Source: Stenotrophomonas maltophilia (lineage in GTDB: Bacteria; Pseudomonadota; Gammaproteobacteria; Xanthomonadales; Xanthomonadaceae). Taken from it: 64,000 bases of DNA. A program made the position numbers and the translations under genes. Below are positions 56,615 to 64,000 of the stretch, in pieces. Numbering within the stretch: position 1 is the stretch's first letter; every line of letters starts with the position of its first letter. The DNA lies in contig NZ_LYVJ01000001.1 of assembly GCF_001676385.1 (NCBI RefSeq), forward strand, positions 310,001-374,000. Direction: 5' to 3'. Under the pieces are notes generated by a model. It saw only the letters and a program-made list of their open reading frames with translations. It did no database searches and was not told where the DNA came from.

Positions 56615-57133
56615 GTGAACTCCATTATCCGCGCTGAAACCCCCGCCGATATCGCCGGCATCCATGCGCTGACCGTCGCGGCCTTCGCCACCGCAGGTCA
56701 TAGCAGCCGCACCGAGCAGTTCATCGTCGATGCCCTGCGCGCGCGCGGCGAACTGCAGGTTTCGCTGGTGGCCGAGGACGACGGCCTGCTGCTTGGCCAC
56801 GTGGCCGTATCTCCGGTGGCGATTTCCGATGGCAGCACCGGTTGGTATGGCCTGGGCCCGATCTCGGTACGGCCCGCATGGCAGGGGCAGGGCATCGGTG
56901 CGGCGTTGGTGCGTGCAGCATTGGAAACCCTGCAACAGCGCGGGGCAAGCGGCTGCGTGCTGCTCGGCGAGCCCACGTATTACGCTCGATTCGGGTTTCG
57001 TGCCGAGCCGGACCTGGTCCTGCCCGGTGTCCCACCAGAGTACTTCCAGGCGCTGTGCCTGAGACCGCCGATGGCTCGGGGCGAAGTGCGGTACTCGGAG
57101 GCATTCGAGGCAAACGCCCCGCCTGCGGATTGA
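56615..57133 (+). CDS. GNAT acetyltransferase of the YjhQ antitoxin type
   Basis: A 172-residue GNAT protein (COG3153-like). The acetyl-CoA loop is SVRPAWQGQGIGAALVRAALE (seen at 86-106), and GEPTYYARFGFRAE is the segment typical of this branch. In E. coli, YjhQ sits downstream of topAI and neutralises it. Order, size and family agree here, so I infer the antitoxin, although GNAT proteins are common and the pairing rests on context. The GTG start at 56615 has GAGGTG 4 bp upstream. Confidence 0.8.
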   Translation: MNSIIRAETPADIAGIHALTVAAFATAGHSSRTEQFIVDALRARGELQVSLVAEDDGLLLGHVAVSPVAISDGSTGWYGLGPISVRPAWQGQGIGAALVRAALETLQQRGASGCVLLGEPTYYARFGFRAEPDLVLPGVPPEYFQALCLRPPMARGEVRYSEAFEANAPPAD

Positions 57134-57154
57134 TTCCTGCAGCCGGGGCCGACG

Positions 57155-57592
57155 TCAGCCATCGTACCGGAGATGGATCAGCGGATACGGACGCCCCTGC
57201 GAATCCAGCGGTGAGCGGCCGGTTTCGCCGAAGCCCATGCGCAGGTAGAAGCCAACGGCCTGCGTGTTCTGTGCGTTGACGTCGGTGCTCAGCTGCGGAT
57301 GCAGGGCGAGTGCGTGCTGCAGCAGTTGCCGGCCGATACCGGTGCCGCGTACCTCCGGATCGATGAACAACGCCTCCAAGTGCGCGCCGTCGATCAGCAT
57401 GAAACCCACAGGCCGGTCCTGTGCGTCGACCGCAACCGTCATCGGCGCCTGCGGCAGGAAACCCACCACTTCGGCATCGATGGCCTGGTGGTCTTCGGCG
57501 CTCAGAAAGTCGTGGGTGGCGTCGACGGCGCGGCGCCAGACGTCGATGAGGGCGGCGCCGTCGTCGGCACGCGAGGGGCGAAGGGTGGTCAT
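57155..57592 (-). CDS. GNAT acetyltransferase, YjaB-like
   Basis: A 145-residue GNAT protein from the ATG at 57592; the much longer frame runs antisense through tadA. Family features: LRPSRADDGAALIDVWRRAVDATHDFLS at the start (in pieces, 4-31), ALFIDPEVRGTGIGRQLL around the acetyl-CoA loop, and NAQNTQAVGFYLRMGF near the end. This resembles E. coli YjaB, a peptidyl-lysine type acetyltransferase with uncertain substrate. It is convergent with the YjhQ-like gene. Confidence 0.82.
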   Translation of the reverse strand: MTTLRPSRADDGAALIDVWRRAVDATHDFLSAEDHQAIDAEVVGFLPQAPMTVAVDAQDRPVGFMLIDGAHLEALFIDPEVRGTGIGRQLLQHALALHPQLSTDVNAQNTQAVGFYLRMGFGETGRSPLDSQGRPYPLIHLRYDG

Positions 57593-57778
57593 GGGTTCAC
57601 CAAGGTGCTTGCGGAAAGAGCACAGTATGAGGCCAGCCGCCTGAGCCTCAGCGCGCTCGCTGCTTGAACCGCCGGTCGCGCGTAATGGCGCCACCGGTAC
57701 CGGCGCCGCCTGCACGTCGGCAGGCGTACAATGCGGCCCCGGCGGCCATCCTGGCCCTGCAGACACGCGAGAACCGCC

Positions 57779-58303
57779 ATGACCGATGCCCTGGGCGTGC
57801 CGGTGCACGACGCCGATGAACACTGGATGCGCCATGCGCTGGCCTTGGCCGAGCGTGCGCAGCGCGAGTTCGATGAAATTCCAGTGGGTGCCGTGCTGGT
57901 GGGCGCGGATGGCCAGCTGCTGGGCGAGGGCTGGAACCTCAACATCGCTTCGCACGATCCCAGCGCGCATGCCGAGATCGTAGCCATGCGCGCCGGTGGC
58001 AAGCAGCTGGCCAATCACCGGCTGCTCGGCAGCACGCTGTATGTGACCCTGGAGCCGTGCGCGATGTGCGCGATGGCGATCGTGCATGCACGCGTCGCCC
58101 GTCTGGTTTATGGCGCCAGCGACCCCAAGACCGGCGCCTGCGGCAGCGTATTCGACCTGCTGGGCGATGCCCGCCACAACCACCGGGTGGAGATCCATGG
58201 CGGCGTGCTGGCCAAGGAAGCCAGCATGCGCCTGACCAATTATTTCCGCGCCAAGCGCGGCAAACCGCCGCTGCTGCTGGAAGACCACGCCGGCGAGGGC
58301 TGA
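57779..58303 (+). CDS. tadA: tRNA-specific adenosine deaminase
   Basis: A 174-residue zinc deaminase that converts wobble A34 to inosine in tRNA-Arg(ACG). Zinc and catalytic residues are in HAEIVAMR (about 61-68) and LEPCAMCAMAIVHARV (about 89-104), and TGACGSVFDLL follows as in TadA. The ATG at 57779 is the family start. It is essential in most bacteria. orn follows after 75 bp. Confidence 0.95.
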   Translation: MTDALGVPVHDADEHWMRHALALAERAQREFDEIPVGAVLVGADGQLLGEGWNLNIASHDPSAHAEIVAMRAGGKQLANHRLLGSTLYVTLEPCAMCAMAIVHARVARLVYGASDPKTGACGSVFDLLGDARHNHRVEIHGGVLAKEASMRLTNYFRAKRGKPPLLLEDHAGEG

Positions 58304-58378
58304 GGGGCGAAAGGGTATGATGGGCGCCCCTTTCCTTCACCGGTAGGCCGCGCGCCTGCCCAGCAACGAGGCGACACA

Positions 58379-58951
58379 ATGGCGGACACCGGCGCGGCCA
58401 ACGAGCGACTGATCTGGATCGACCTGGAGATGACCGGGTTGGATACCGACAACGATTCGATCATCGAGATCGCCACCGTGGTTACCGATGCCCAGCTCAA
58501 TGTGCTGGCTGAAGGACCGGAATTCGCCATCCATCATCCGCTGGAAACGCTGGAAGCGATGGATGAGTGGAACCGCAACCAGCACCGTCGTTCGGGGCTG
58601 TGGCAGCGTGTGGTGGACAGCACCACCACGCTGGGCCAGGCCGAAGCGCAGACGGTGAACTTCCTGGCGCAGTGGATCCCGGCCGGCCTCTCGCCGATGT
58701 GCGGCAATTCGATCTGCCAGGACCGCCGCTTCCTGCACCGCCAGATGCCGCGCCTGGAGAAATACTTCCACTACCGCAACCTGGACGTGTCCACGGTGAA
58801 GGAGTTGGCCAAGCGCTGGGCCCCGGCCGTGGCCGCCGGCGTCGGCAAGAACAGCAACCACACCGCGCTGAGCGATGTGCACGACTCGATCGCCGAACTG
58901 CGCCACTACCGCCAGTTCATGGGGGCGCTCTCGGGTCTTTCGACACCTTGA
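58379..58951 (+). CDS. orn: oligoribonuclease
   Basis: A 190-residue 3'-5' exonuclease of the DEDDh family that degrades 2-5-nt RNA and pGpG to mononucleotides. Catalytic blocks are [11 protein letters not shown] (Exo I), [14 protein letters not shown] (Exo II) and [19 protein letters not shown] (Exo III, with the His). The length is normal. It ends in the YRQFM segment usual for the family. Confidence 0.96.
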   Translation: MADTGAANERLIWIDLEMTGLDTDNDSIIEIATVVTDAQLNVLAEGPEFAIHHPLETLEAMDEWNRNQHRRSGLWQRVVDSTTTLGQAEAQTVNFLAQWIPAGLSPMCGNSICQDRRFLHRQMPRLEKYFHYRNLDVSTVKELAKRWAPAVAAGVGKNSNHTALSDVHDSIAELRHYRQFMGALSGLSTP

Positions 58952-58957
58952 TCGGTT

Positions 58958-59023
58958 GTGCCGGCCGCTGGCCGGCAAGGCGCCGGGGTTGGATCCCTTT
59001 CCAGCCGAAAGGGCTCTGACCCC
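58958..59023. repeat. palindrome plus a copy of a second repeat family (CTGACCCC-ended)
   Basis: GCCGGCCGCTGGCCGGC lies at 58958-58977. At 58991-59023 a hairpin (CCCTTT/AAAGGG) ends in CTGACCCC. A related copy follows the EcsC gene at 59957-59995. Confidence 0.6.
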
Positions 59024-59076
59024 TCTGTCGTGCCCCGCGACGAACCGTTCAACTTCCCGGCGCTAAGATCGGCGCC

Positions 59077-59949
59077 ATGAACGAGCCGATCCTGCTTCCC
59101 CGCGACATCGCCCACGACGCCCGCGACTGGTCCGACCTGCAACGGGCGGTGGCCCTGCTGGAAGCCCCCACGCTGACCGCGCGCATGGCCAACCTGGTCG
59201 GCACACCGCTGGAGTTCGCGGTGAAGGCGCTGCCCAGCTCGGTCTCCAATCGCATCCATGGTGCTGTGCAGGCGGCACTGTCCAAGTCCGCGCAGGCGGC
59301 GCTGTGGAGCATGGACAACACCCCTGGCAAGGGCGCATCGACGCGCTGGCACAAGGTGGCCGCCGCGACGTCTGGAGCGGTCGGAGGCGCCTTCGGGTTC
59401 GCAGCACTCTTCATCGAGCTGCCGGTGTCGACCACCATCATGATGCGCGCGGTGGCGGACGTGGCCCGCAGCGAGGGCTTCGACCTGTCCGAGTTCAGTA
59501 CGCGCCAGGCCTGCCTGGAGGTGTTCGCGCTGGGCGGCAACTCGCCCCGCGATGACGCCAGCGAGACCGGCTATTACCTGGCCCGTGGCTTCAGCACTGA
59601 CGTCATGCGGCACCTGTCGGCCGAGCTGGCCGGGCGCGTGGTGACCGGTCGCGACCTGACCCTGGGCGTCGCCCCGAAGGAAGCCGGCAAGCTGCTGGCG
59701 AAGGTCGTTGAGAAGGTAGCCGCGCGCTTCGGCGTGGTGGTCACCGAGAAGTTCGCCGCGCAGGCGGTGCCGATCGTTGGTGCCGCGGCCGGTGCAACAC
59801 TGAATACCATGTTCACCGACTACTACCAGGACATGGCACGCGGCCACTTCATCGTGCGCCGGCTGGAGTTGAAGTATGGGGAAGATGTGGTGCGCACCTG
59901 CTATGACCGCGTGGCACATGGTGGCGTGCTGATCGAGCCCACGCTTTGA
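59077..59949 (+). CDS. EcsC-family protein
   Basis: A 290-residue protein of the EcsC family. Hydrophobic Ala/Gly-rich stretches are seen (AAATSGAVGGAFGFAALFIELP and AVPIVGAAAGATLNTMF). The pattern DVARSEGFDLSEF, CLEVFALGG and RRLELKYGED matches family members. EcsC was first named beside an ABC transporter in Bacillus, but most homologues stand alone and their function is unknown. No ABC genes are here. The gene is framed by two copies of a CTGACCCC-ended repeat. Confidence 0.85.
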   Translation: MNEPILLPRDIAHDARDWSDLQRAVALLEAPTLTARMANLVGTPLEFAVKALPSSVSNRIHGAVQAALSKSAQAALWSMDNTPGKGASTRWHKVAAATSGAVGGAFGFAALFIELPVSTTIMMRAVADVARSEGFDLSEFSTRQACLEVFALGGNSPRDDASETGYYLARGFSTDVMRHLSAELAGRVVTGRDLTLGVAPKEAGKLLAKVVEKVAARFGVVVTEKFAAQAVPIVGAAAGATLNTMFTDYYQDMARGHFIVRRLELKYGEDVVRTCYDRVAHGGVLIEPTL

Positions 59950-59956
59950 CCGGCGT

Positions 59957-59995
59957 CGGGTTCAGGTCCTTTGCCGTGCAAAGGGACCTGACCCC
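59957..59995 (+). repeat. second copy of the CTGACCCC-ended repeat
   Basis: CAGGTCCTTTG (59963-59973) pairs with CAAAGGGACCTG (59979-59990) except for one bulged base, and is followed by ACCCC. It is in the same orientation as the copy at 58991-59023. Confidence 0.6.
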
Positions 59996-60118
59996 GCGCT
60001 AGACCCCTGGCGAGCCCATCCTTGCCCCAGGGGAACAACTGTTTTGCCAGTGCGTGCCTGTTGCGTGGCCGCCGGCATCCCCATCCTTGCGGGCAGTCCC
60101 CTGCTAGAGGTTGCCGCC

Positions 60119-61234
60119 ATGCTGTTCACTCCCCACCGCCTGGGCGCGATGACGTTGCCCAACCGCATCGTGATGCCACCGATGACCCGCTCGCGTGCGG
60201 CGGCCGGCAACGTACCGACCGCCGAGATGGCCACGTACTACGCGCAGCGTGCCGGCGCCGGCCTGATCGTCAGCGAAGGTACCCAGATCAGCCCGCAGGG
60301 CCAGGGTTATGCCTGGACCCCGGGCATCCACAGCCCGGAACAGGTGCAGGGGTGGCGCCGGGTGACCGATGCCGTGCACGCCGCTGGCGGTCGCATCTAC
60401 GCCCAGCTGTGGCACGTGGGCCGGGTCTCGCACGTGGCCCTGCAGCCCGGTGGCGCCGCACCGGTGTCGTCGTCGGCGTTGCTGGCCGAAGGCGTGAAGG
60501 TATTTGTCGACCCGACGGGTGCAGGCCCGGAAGCGGGTGTGGGCGAAATGATCCAGCATTCGATGCCGCGCGCGCTGCGCGAAGACGAGATTCCGGGCAT
60601 CGTCGCCGACTACGCGCAGGCGGCACGCAACGCGCTGGACGCAGGCTTCGATGGCGTGGAGTTGCACGGTGCCAATGGCTACCTGATCAACCAGTTCATC
60701 GACTCGCAGGCCAACCAGCGCACCGACGGCTATGGCGGCGCGTTGCAGAACCGCCTGCGGTTCCTGCGCGAGGTGGTGCAGGCGGTGGTTGCGGTGGCCG
60801 GTGGTGATCGCGTCGGCGTGCGCCTGGCGCCACTGACCACGTTGCAGGGCGCGGTGGACGATACGCCGCAGGCGACCTATCTGGCCGCAGCACACCTGTT
60901 GGGTGAGCTCGGCGTCGGTTACCTGCACATCGCCGAGGCCGACTGGGATGATGCACCGTTGATGCCGGTGGCGTTCAAGGAGGCGCTGCGCATGGTCTAC
61001 CCGGGTACGCTGATTTATGCCGGCAAGTACACCGCCGAACGTGCCGAGCAGGCACTGGCTGAAGGCTGGGCCGACCTGATCGGCTTCGGTCGCCCGTTCA
61101 TCGCCAACCCGGATCTGCCGGAGCGGTTGCGCCTCGGGGTGGAGCTGGCCCCGCCGGATCGCGCCACGTTCTTCGGTGGCGGCGCGGCCGGTTTTACCGA
61201 TTACCCGACGCTGGAAGAGCGCGTCGCGGCCTGA
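60119..61234 (+). CDS. Old Yellow Enzyme family alkene reductase (NemA-like)
   Basis: A 371-residue FMN-dependent (beta/alpha)8 barrel. OYE features are PHRLGAMTLPNRIVMPPMTRSRA at the N-terminus (residues 4-26), the ligand pair His and Asn in VELHGANGYLINQF, SQANQRTDGYGG, and LIGFGRPFIANPDLPERL near the C-terminus. It reduces activated C=C bonds or nitro-esters with NAD(P)H and is often induced by electrophiles. The ATG at 60119 is the normal start. No regulator gene is adjacent. Confidence 0.92.
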   Translation: MLFTPHRLGAMTLPNRIVMPPMTRSRAAAGNVPTAEMATYYAQRAGAGLIVSEGTQISPQGQGYAWTPGIHSPEQVQGWRRVTDAVHAAGGRIYAQLWHVGRVSHVALQPGGAAPVSSSALLAEGVKVFVDPTGAGPEAGVGEMIQHSMPRALREDEIPGIVADYAQAARNALDAGFDGVELHGANGYLINQFIDSQANQRTDGYGGALQNRLRFLREVVQAVVAVAGGDRVGVRLAPLTTLQGAVDDTPQATYLAAAHLLGELGVGYLHIAEADWDDAPLMPVAFKEALRMVYPGTLIYAGKYTAERAEQALAEGWADLIGFGRPFIANPDLPERLRLGVELAPPDRATFFGGGAAGFTDYPTLEERVAA

Positions 61235-61242
61235 TCCTGGGC

Positions 61243-61356
61243 GCTGCCGGCCAGCGGCCGGCACTACCAGTGGGCGAGGGGGTAGCGCCGGCCGCGGGCC
61301 GGCATTTCAATGTCGTATCGCCGATGGGTGGGTGCCGACCGTTGGTCGACACTACC
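61243..61356. repeat. cluster of three SMAG-type palindromes
   Basis: Copies lie at 61243-61268 (GTAG on the minus strand, GCCGGCCAGCGGCCGGC core), 61282-61305 (plus strand GTAG) and 61331-61356 (GTAG on the minus strand, GCCGACCGTTGGTCGAC core). They fill the tail-to-tail gap between the OYE and mscS-like genes. Confidence 0.8.
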
Positions 61357-61364
61357 GGCATGGA

Positions 61365-62258
61365 TCACGGCTTGTCGCGCACCAGCGCATCGGCCTCGAC
61401 CACACCGCCATCCTTGCCGTGCAGGTACAGATGCATGTCCTGCTGCGGATACGGAATGTTGATGCCGGCCTTGTCATAGCCCAGCTTCAGCTGTTCCAGC
61501 AGCGTGACCTTGGTGCCGAACCAGTCGGCCGACTTCACGTAGCAGCGGATGCCGAGGTTGATCGCATGTGCTCCCAGCTCATAGACGACGACATCCGGGG
61601 CGGGCGCCTGCAGCACGCGCGGATCGGCCTTCATCAGTGCCAGTGCGGTATCACGCGCCAGCTGGATGTTGTCTTCGTAGCCGATGCCGATCACCAGTTC
61701 GACGCGGCGCGTCGGCTCGGCGGTGAGGTTGACGATCGGTGCGGCGGTGATCAGCGTGTTCGGAATGGTGGTGTGCTGGTTGTCGGCACCGGTAAGCACG
61801 GTCTGGAAGATGCGCACTTCGCGGACGGTGCCGGTCTGCCCGGCCACGGTGACCACATCGCCCACGCGGAACGGTCGCAGCGTCACCAGCATCACGCCGG
61901 AGGCGATGTTGGACAGCGAATCCTTCAGTGCCAGGCCGACGGCGAGGCCGGCGGTGCCGAGCACGGCCAGCAGCGGTGTGATCTTCACCCCCAGCGTGTC
62001 GATGGCCAACAGCGCTACGATCACCAGAGAGGTCGCGTAGACCACGTTGCGCAGGAAGCTGCCCAGCATCGGATCCACGCCCATGCGCGCTGTCGCGCGC
62101 GGCATTGCATTGGACAGGCGTCGTGCCACCCACAGGCCCACCAGCAGCACCACGATCGCGGCCAGCAACGGGACCCCATAGGTTTCCAGCAGGCGCTCCC
62201 AGTCGAGCGAGTGGAACCAGGGGGTCGCGGCAGGGGTGGGTGCTGTTGCGGCAATCAT
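61365..62258 (-). CDS. small-conductance mechanosensitive channel, MscS family
   Basis: A 297-residue inner-membrane channel. Three N-terminal membrane helices (about 22-105) end in the pore helix LAVLGTAGLAVGLALKDSLSNIASG. The beta domain with PFRVGDVVTVAGQTGTVREV follows, then the alpha/beta domain, near E. coli MscS length (286). It releases solutes on hypo-osmotic shock. The ATG at 62258 has AGGAAA upstream. It follows ppsA on the same strand but is separated from it by a terminator. Confidence 0.92.
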   Translation of the reverse strand: MIAATAPTPAATPWFHSLDWERLLETYGVPLLAAIVVLLVGLWVARRLSNAMPRATARMGVDPMLGSFLRNVVYATSLVIVALLAIDTLGVKITPLLAVLGTAGLAVGLALKDSLSNIASGVMLVTLRPFRVGDVVTVAGQTGTVREVRIFQTVLTGADNQHTTIPNTLITAAPIVNLTAEPTRRVELVIGIGYEDNIQLARDTALALMKADPRVLQAPAPDVVVYELGAHAINLGIRCYVKSADWFGTKVTLLEQLKLGYDKAGINIPYPQQDMHLYLHGKDGGVVEADALVRDKP

Positions 62259-62327
62259 GTGGGATTTCCTTTGCTTCCATGGGAAGGGCGCGAAGCGCGC
62301 ATGGCGTGCACGGACGCCATAAACACG

Positions 62328-62349
62328 AAGCCCCGCAGAGGCGGGGCTT
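62328..62349 (-). terminator. terminator between ppsA and the mscS-like gene
   Basis: A perfect 9-bp stem (AAGCCCCGC / GCGGGGCTT) with an AGAG loop lies 64 bp past the ppsA stop. The minus-strand tail is CGTGTTTATGG. Confidence 0.65.
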
Positions 62350-62412
62350 GCGTGCAGCACCAGTATGGGCCGACGCCGATGAACACGACGTCAGCCTGCG
62401 GCCTTCACGGCA

Positions 62413-64000
62413 TCAGCCGTTGGCCTTCAGCTTGGCCAGGCGCAGCCAGGTATCGACCACGGTATCCGGGTTCAGCGACACCGACTCGATGCCTTCCTGC
62501 ATCAGCCACTCGGCCAGATCCGGATGATCGGACGGGCCCTGGCCGCAGATGCCGACGTACTTGCCCTTGGCGCGTGCCGACTTGATCGCCATCGACAGCA
62601 GCTTCTTCACCGCCGGGTTACGTTCGTCGAACAGGTGGGCGACGATCGACGAATCGCGGTCCAGGCCCAGGCTGAGCTGGGTCAGGTCGTTGGAGCCGAT
62701 CGAGAAGCCATCGAAGATCTCCAGGAACTCATCGGCGAGCAGTGCATTGGAGGGCACCTCGCACATCATGATGATCTTCAGGCCGTTCTCGCCCTGCTTC
62801 AGGCCGTTCTGGGCCAGCACCTCGACCACCTTGCGGCCCTCTTCAAGGGTACGCACGAACGGAATCATGACCCACAGGTTGTCCAGGCCCATCTCGTTGC
62901 GCACGCGCAGTACGGCCCTGCACTCCAGCGCGAAGGCAGCCGAGAAGCTCGGATCAACGTAACGGCTGGCGCCGCGGAAGCCGATCATCGGGTTCTCTTC
63001 GTGCGGTTCGTAATTGCTGCCGCCGATCAGGTTGGCGTACTCGTTGGACTTGAAGTCCGACAGGCGCACGATCACCGGGTTCGGCGCGACCGAGGCGGTG
63101 AGGGTGGCGATGCCTTCGGCCAGGCGATCCACGTAGAAGCTGACCGGGTCACCGTAGCCGGCGATCTTCTCGTCGATCTTCTTCTTGGTTGCCGCGTCCT
63201 GGCGGTCGTATTCCAGCAGCGCGTTCGGGTGGATGCCGATGTGGCTGGCGATGATCATTTCCAGGCGGGCCAGGCCGATGCCCGCATTGGGCAGCTGGCC
63301 GAAGTCGAAGGCACGTTCCGGGTTGGCCACGTTCATCATGATCTTCAGCGGCGCCGGCGGCATGTTGCCCAGGTCGGTGGTGGTGCGCTCGAAGCCGAGC
63401 TTGCCTTCGTAGATGAAGCCGGTATCGCCTTCAGCGCAGCTGACGGTGACCAGCTGGCCATCCTCGATGACCTGGGTGGCATTGCCGGAACCGACCACGG
63501 CTGGCACGCCCAGCTCGCGCGCGATGATCGCGGCGTGGCAGGTGCGGCCACCACGGTTGGTGACGATCGCCGAAGCGCGCTTCATCACCGGTTCCCAGTC
63601 CGGGTCGGTCATGTCGGCGATCAGCACATCGCCCGGCTGCACGCGGTTCATGTCGTCCAGCGTCTTCACCACGCGGGCCACGCCCGAACCGATCTTGGCG
63701 CCGACGGCGCGGCCCTCGGCCAGCACCTTGCCGCCCTGTTCGGTCAGCGCGAAACGTTCGATCTGGGTGGCGTGGCTGCGCGACTTCACCGTCTCCGGGC
63801 GTGCCTGCACGATGAACAGCTTGCCGCTGACACCGTCCTTGGCCCATTCGATGTCCATCGGGCGGCCGTAGTGCTTCTCGATGACCAGTGCCTGCTTGGC
63901 CAGTTCCTGCACGTCCTCATCGCTGATCGAGAAGGTTCTGCGCAGTTCGGCCGGGGTGTCCTCGATCTTCACGCGCTCGCCGGGAACATCCGAATACACC
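62413..64000 (-). CDS. ppsA: phosphoenolpyruvate synthase, C-terminal part (gene runs off the window)
   Basis: The last 528 or so residues of PpsA, which makes PEP from pyruvate and ATP in gluconeogenesis. Visible are the end of the ATP-grasp domain ([26 protein letters not shown] in pieces), the phosphohistidine domain with the catalytic His in [18 protein letters not shown], and the PEP-binding barrel with GFRGASRY and [10 protein letters not shown]. It ends at [14 protein letters not shown]. The reading frame is open at the right edge, so the true start lies beyond 64000 (the full enzyme is about 790 residues). Confidence 0.95.
   Translation of the reverse strand, partial: VYSDVPGERVKIEDTPAELRRTFSISDEDVQELAKQALVIEKHYGRPMDIEWAKDGVSGKLFIVQARPETVKSRSHATQIERFALTEQGGKVLAEGRAVGAKIGSGVARVVKTLDDMNRVQPGDVLIADMTDPDWEPVMKRASAIVTNRGGRTCHAAIIARELGVPAVVGSGNATQVIEDGQLVTVSCAEGDTGFIYEGKLGFERTTTDLGNMPPAPLKIMMNVANPERAFDFGQLPNAGIGLARLEMIIASHIGIHPNALLEYDRQDAATKKKIDEKIAGYGDPVSFYVDRLAEGIATLTASVAPNPVIVRLSDFKSNEYANLIGGSNYEPHEENPMIGFRGASRYVDPSFSAAFALECRAVLRVRNEMGLDNLWVMIPFVRTLEEGRKVVEVLAQNGLKQGENGLKIIMMCEVPSNALLADEFLEIFDGFSIGSNDLTQLSLGLDRDSSIVAHLFDERNPAVKKLLSMAIKSARAKGKYVGICGQGPSDHPDLAEWLMQEGIESVSLNPDTVVDTWLRLAKLKANG

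Noticed and set aside
57593..58288. Long upstream extension of the YjaB-like GNAT gene antisense to tadA
   Set aside because: The GNAT domain begins at 57592; the extension is the shadow of tadA.

Overview
The window is about 67% GC, densely coded chromosome of a gammaproteobacterium in the Xanthomonadaceae. I would place it in the Stenotrophomonas maltophilia complex. The reasons are the many GTAG-ended palindromes that match the SMAG repeats described in that species, Gln at GyrA position 83, and a fructose system of the Xanthomonas FruB-FruK-FruA type with a LacI-type repressor. Species assignment is from memory of family features, without a database search. It is ordinary core chromosome with a few accessory spots, and no prophage, CRISPR array or large island.

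Layout. 1-8659: epmA, a Cys-rich DUF3011 protein, mtnA, gyrA and gcd (membrane PQQ glucose dehydrogenase). 8789-11043: accessory patch with a RAYT transposase, a DUF3037/HipA-like kinase pair and a small acidic protein. 11200-17675: secreted or envelope proteins (S9 peptidase, membrane protein, HExxH protease, SGNH esterase, unknown exported protein). 17679-21060: thioesterase and TetR regulator facing each other over two operator copies, a SnoaL-like gene broken by a stop codon, a PD-(D/E)XK-like protein and a small membrane protein. 21088-23196: a TonB-dependent receptor.

23419-30889: complete five-step histidine utilisation locus. hutI-hutH-hutG-hutU run leftwards with 4-bp ATGA overlaps, hutF-hutC run rightwards, and a HutC-like operator lies between them. 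31088-34114: membrane-anchored Mrr-like protein, phasin, small PHA-system protein and FHA protein. 34332-38059: serC-pheA-aroA (serine and aromatic amino acid synthesis). 38195-39404: two TonB-like proteins, the second frameshifted. 39518-43139: serS, SH3-like protein, and azoR divergent from a LysR regulator. 43245-43334: tRNA-Ser(UGA), followed at once by the N-terminal stump of a tyrosine recombinase.

43908-51620: fructose uptake by porin, FruA, FruK and FruB, with divergent fruR and two GGGAACGTT operators. 51720-53861: siderophore receptor with a Fur-like palindrome. 54036-57592: MFS transporter, HD (SpoT-like) protein, a TopAI-YjhQ toxin-antitoxin homologue with a structured leader, and a GNAT protein. 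57779-62258: tadA, orn, EcsC protein, Old Yellow Enzyme and MscS channel. 62413-64000: the C-terminal part of ppsA, which runs off the right edge.

The most interesting items are the TopAI-YjhQ module with its leader hairpin, the HipA-like/DUF3037 pair, the RAYT with His at the expected catalytic Tyr, two orphan nuclease-fold proteins, the integrase stump at tRNA-Ser, two broken genes, and the repeat arrays (SMAG and a second CTGACCCC family).
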